A stretch of 64,000 nt of DNA, from NCBI GenBank assembly GCA_014584705.1, contig JACTMJ010000013.1, positions 1 through 64,000 on the forward strand. The letters are read 5' to 3'. Below, piece by piece: positions 60,928 through 64,000 of this stretch (position 1 is its first letter; each line of letters opens with the position of its first letter). Made by a program: the position numbers and the translations under genes. Source of the DNA: Acidobacteriota bacterium (GTDB lineage: Bacteria; Acidobacteriota; Terriglobia; Bryobacterales; Bryobacteraceae). The notes beneath the pieces are model-generated. The model did not search any database and had not been told where the DNA came from. It worked only from the letters and a program-made list of their open reading frames with translations.

Positions 60928-62216
60928 GGGCTGCTCCTTGGGAATTCGGTGCCGAGGTTTCTTTCCAGCTCGGCCAGTGCCTTAAGATAGTCGGCGTTCA
61001 GTTGGGCCAGGCCTAGCCGCACATCCAGCAGAATCCGTTCGCTGTCCAGTAGTTCCAGCACCCCGACCGTGCCCGTTGAGTAAGCGGATTCGCTCGAGCG
61101 TAGCGCCTGTTCCGCCTGGGGGAGCAGAGTGTTCTCGAAAAGTTTGAGTTGGGTCGCAGTCGTCTCGATGCGGAACGAGGTGGCGCGAATGCCCGCCGTC
61201 ACCTGATTTGCTGTATCACGGTAGCGGTGTCTGGCGGCGGCGAATCGCTCCGAGGCTTCGCGGAGTGCGCCGTCGTATTTGGCGCGAAAGATCGGAATGT
61301 TCACGCCAACGGTGAAGCTTAGGACGTTCTTTCCGTTGTCCGGCGGAGGGGATGCGCGGCCTGCCTGGTCTTCCCGGCCACCCACATCGGTGTAGGAGGC
61401 ACCCAGAATGAGATCGGGAAGGTAGTCCCTTCGGGCCAGCTGGATGCGTTGCTCTTCAGCCTCGATCTGATGGAAATCTGCTTCCAGTTCCGGACGGTTC
61501 TCCCGGGCCAGAGAGACGAGAGCCTCGTAGCGAAGATCGGCTTCAGGCTGGACGGCGTGGGAGGCAGTCGCCCTCGGGTCATTCGGGTTGGCGCCAAGCA
61601 GCGCGTTTAATGCCGCCTCTGCGTCCACCCGCTGCCGCTTCAGGATTTCAAGGCGATTCAGATCCCGCGTGACTTCGGCCTGCAGTTTCACCACGGCTTG
61701 CTGTAACCCGACGCCTTGCGCGTAGCGGGCCTGAGCCAGCGTCTCAAAGTGCCGTAGGAGATCGAGGTCTTCTTCGGTAACTTTCATTGCGGCATCGATA
61801 TAGCACAACTCGTAATATGCCAGCTTCACACGACGCACAACCTCGTCGCGCCGCATCTCGTATCCGGCGGCAAGTGCTTCCGCTTCCTTTCCCGCGATCT
61901 GTTCCCGGTCGCTGAGCTTTCCCCACCAGGGAATCCGCTGGGTGATGCTCACCATTCCTTGCTGCGGTCCAACGCGCGTTTCGGGGGATCGCGTGAACTG
62001 CGTTAGGCTCAATACAGGATCTGGCAGCGTACCCACTTGAGGCGCCTTCGCCAAGCCAGCCTGATAGCGACTGAATGCCTCCTTAATCGATGGGTTCTCG
62101 CGCAGCGCTTGTTCGATATATGCGGCGAGTTGCTCGTCGCCGAGGGTGGCATACCCTTCAGCGGCAGTTAGCAGGCTAACGCCGACGGCGAACAAAATCA
62201 AGAAACGAAAGATCAT
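60924..62216 (-). CDS. cusC: CusC-type outer-membrane channel (TolC family)
   Basis: A 430-residue TolC-family protein starting MIFRFLILFAVGVSLLTAAEG with a signal peptide; GGAGG precedes the ATG. It shows the twofold helical layout (QLAAYIEQALRENPSIKEAFSRYQAGLAKAP in the first half, RYEALVSLARENRPELEADFHQIEAEEQ in the second). It would be the exit duct of the copper pump. Confidence 0.88.
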   Translation of the reverse strand: MIFRFLILFAVGVSLLTAAEGYATLGDEQLAAYIEQALRENPSIKEAFSRYQAGLAKAPQVGTLPDPVLSLTQFTRSPETRVGPQQGMVSITQRIPWWGKLSDREQIAGKEAEALAAGYEMRRDEVVRRVKLAYYELCYIDAAMKVTEEDLDLLRHFETLAQARYAQGVGLQQAVVKLQAEVTRDLNRLEILKRQRVDAEAALNALLGANPNDPRATASHAVQPEADLRYEALVSLARENRPELEADFHQIEAEEQRIQLARRDYLPDLILGASYTDVGGREDQAGRASPPPDNGKNVLSFTVGVNIPIFRAKYDGALREASERFAAARHRYRDTANQVTAGIRATSFRIETTATQLKLFENTLLPQAEQALRSSESAYSTGTVGVLELLDSERILLDVRLGLAQLNADYLKALAELERNLGTEFPRSSP

Positions 62217-62498
62217 GGGTCCTCCGGATGTCGCGGCCTCATCATCAAGGCTCGAGGGCACACACAAGACGTCGCGGAGTCTTGCCGAATGAAGCAACGA
62301 CTAGATCGTGCGCATCTCTGCCGGGATGAAGCAAGGGGCTGACAGAGGAACTCCGGCCGGCGGGGCCCCGTCTGTGGCTGCAACGGTGCGCTTTCAAATC
62401 CGAGGTCCCGGGATCTGCAGTGTGTTTCGGCGGGAGCCCGCGGCCGGTGGAAAGGCGGTCCGCCGCGAGCTCCGTACTCAGGCTTACGCAGAGCGGCA

Positions 62499-62909
62499 TC
62501 AGTGCTGGTGTCCCGCATTGGAATTCATCGCCGCCAGCCCTTCATGCATCTTCGCCATCTCGGTAAACTTGTCCCGACTATTTGTGGCGTTCTTGATGAG
62601 TGCCCGGCAATGGTCCGCCATGCTCGGGAACTTGTTGCGATATTGATGGCGGTTGTTTTCGTAGGCTGCCAGCATTTCTTCGTGTTCGGTGCGCCTTTCC
62701 TCGAACCGGGCGGCCTCCTCCCGATAGTGAGCCGCCAGTTTCTGGTGATCGGCTGGAGTCTTTGCCGTGGCGATGAGTTGCTTCAATTCCGCCTTGGTCA
62801 ATACTTGCGAATCCTCGGTAGCCGCCGGCGCTCCCCACCCAAGTGTGGAAACGCCAAGTATCAGTAGGAGCGCAAATACGGAACGTTGGCTTGTTCGCTG
62901 CAGTTTCAT
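62499..62909 (-). CDS. Exported helical protein with C-terminal His, Cus operon head
   Basis: A 136-residue protein with a signal peptide (VFALLLILGVSTLGWGAPAA). The rest is helical (LKQLIATAKTPADHQKLAAHYREEAARFEERRTEH) and ends NSNAGHQH. It resembles small periplasmic metal-binding helix bundles, but the family is unclear. A 280-bp gap follows before cusC. Confidence 0.55.
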   Translation of the reverse strand: MKLQRTSQRSVFALLLILGVSTLGWGAPAATEDSQVLTKAELKQLIATAKTPADHQKLAAHYREEAARFEERRTEHEEMLAAYENNRHQYRNKFPSMADHCRALIKNATNSRDKFTEMAKMHEGLAAMNSNAGHQH

Positions 62910-63340
62910 GTTTCGGGCCAGCCCTTTTTCTGGACAGACAACAGCATTGCAATCGTGCTTCCAATCCCGCAACACTCCTCGGTTCTCGGCTGAGTTGTCA
63001 CGATCCTTCAACAAATATGCCGTGTTTCCGAGCAGGAATACGCTCCGATTCGTTCTCATCCGGCACACCCGGATGACAACCAGAGTACGCAGACTTCCAA
63101 AGTTGTCCCATTTGAGGCTAGGGTTGCCTGAAACCCTCCACGAGGCAGTACCCGCTGCGGAGGCGTGGGCGGTGAATGCCTCCCACCCGGCCTACGTGCG
63201 TCCCGAGACTGCCAGCATCCGGAGACGAGTTGAAGATTCAAATCCTCCATCTTTGTAAGAACGGACTGCGGGAGCAGTTGTAGCGCCTTCGGGAAGTAAC
63301 CAACGACCCTCAGCGTTCGGCAGAAAAGCACCAGGCATCC
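62910..63340. other. Intergenic stretch before the nuclease pseudogene
   Basis: No supported gene, repeat or RNA. It should hold the promoter of the Cus operon, but I cannot assign its boxes or a metal-responsive operator. Confidence 0.35.
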
Positions 63341-63890
63341 TACTTCGCAGAACGGTTGGGATTCTTCTATAGTTTCGGGGAGTCGCGCAAGCACTTCGAC
63401 GCGGCATATGGCAACGCGACCCTCAGCCAGCGGAAATTCGAAATTTCCCGCCACATTAATCTAAGCGTCGGCGAACGCGAGCCTCGCGGAGCGATGGGCA
63501 CGGACATCCGTGTGGGCCAAGAAATTTTGCATCTTTGTCAATGTGCATTTGGGCATCGCGATGCGCGAAAGGCGCATGCAGGCCCGGCTTATCGACGAAC
63601 ATCTGCTGCAAGCCCTGGATGTCCCCGGCCACCGTATCGTCATGGGAGATTTCAATGACTGGAACCATGGACTGGTAACCAAAACGCTGTCGACCGAGTT
63701 CCACCTTACCGATCTGGCCGCGCACTCGTGGTTACCCTACCCTCTTGCCGCTGGTGCATCTGGATCACACCTATCTGTGGATCATGGGGTGCGGATCGAG
63801 CGCGTCCGCTACCACCGCAATCGACTTTCCCTGATGACGTCAGATCATCTGCCGCTGGTAGCCGAAGTCGCATTCCGCACGCCGCTCTAG
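63341..63890 (+). pseudogene. Endonuclease/exonuclease/phosphatase-family remnant
   Basis: Parts of an EEP-fold protein appear in shifting frames: HFDAAYGNATLSQ and INLSVGEREPRGAM in one, then FVNVHLGIAMRERRMQARL, VMGDFNDW (catalytic GDFN) and MTSDHLPLVAEV in another; about 63740-63772 reads LPLVHLDHTY in a third. At least three frame changes are needed and the N-terminal catalytic residues are missing. It is dead. Confidence 0.7.
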
Positions 63891-64000
63891 AGCTTTTCCG
63901 CCCGGCGCAACGTACCCGTGCAAACACGCGGTACGCACAGTTCCCACTGGCCCCAGATGAGTCCAGATGAGTGATGGTGGCAGCCCCTGTACCTTTCTGG

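Overview
The window reads as accessory DNA from an Acidobacteriota genome of the Bryobacterales/Solibacter type. The main pointer is a secreted protein with the TIGR03437 (Solibacter-type) N-terminal domain at 33463-35553; the small secreted Cys-rich proteins and the metal-efflux genes fit that source. No rRNA or ribosomal gene and no complete tRNA is seen. Everything here is inferred from sequence reading alone.

Region 1 (1-14.9 kb) is mobile DNA. A tightly overlapping minus-strand operon (6730 to 95) encodes a mobilisation module: two proteins of unknown function, a 71-residue membrane peptide, a coupling ATPase split into a Walker A half and a Walker B half, and a MobF/TrwC-type relaxase fused to an N-terminal membrane domain and carrying a degenerate helicase part. 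Divergently lie a zinc-ribbon protein, an excisionase-like HTH protein and a tyrosine recombinase. The recombinase is followed by a 46-bp copy of the 3' part of a tRNA-Gly(CCC) gene, a RepA-like gene and an AbiEi/AbiEii toxin-antitoxin pair. The order recombinase, 46-bp att, rep, AbiE then recurs in decayed form (12.3-14.3 kb). Each att copy is flanked by its own matched pair of short direct repeats at the same distances, as expected of attP arm sites. This suggests two related integrative, self-replicating, mobilisable elements placed next to each other.

Region 2 (14.9-36 kb) is metal resistance. It holds copAB with an epimerase and an SPW/VKOR-like membrane protein (minus strand). Next is a long czc-type operon: Cys-rich secreted protein, CzcC, CzcB, CzcA, a PII-like protein, a CDF exporter and a Zn/Cd/Pb P-type ATPase. 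Divergent from it is a merR gene with Hg-type cysteine spacing, followed by a thioredoxin/MerC-like fusion and a small thioredoxin-like protein. A YVTN-propeller protein with a Met/Gly-rich stretch follows.

Region 3 (36-53.4 kb) is envelope stress and redox. Two paralogous NtrB/NtrC-type systems each lie upstream of a short set of envelope genes: TlpA-like plus DsbA-like proteins in one case, a HAMP protein plus an HtrA protease in the other. Both gaps contain a sigma-54-like promoter and share the 13-mer ATTTAAGGCAGTA about 95-120 bp upstream of it. Between them are a CBM48 protein, an alpha-glucan phosphorylase (itself behind a sigma-54-like site), a TPR protein, DUF302- and DUF2318-like proteins, a cytochrome c and some pseudogenes.

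Region 4 (53.5-62.9 kb) is a second, copper/silver-type efflux operon on the minus strand: small His/Met protein, CusC, CusB, CusA, an unknown lipid-or-periplasm-directed protein and a CPH-type (CopB) P-type ATPase. The window ends in a frameshifted endonuclease/exonuclease/phosphatase pseudogene.
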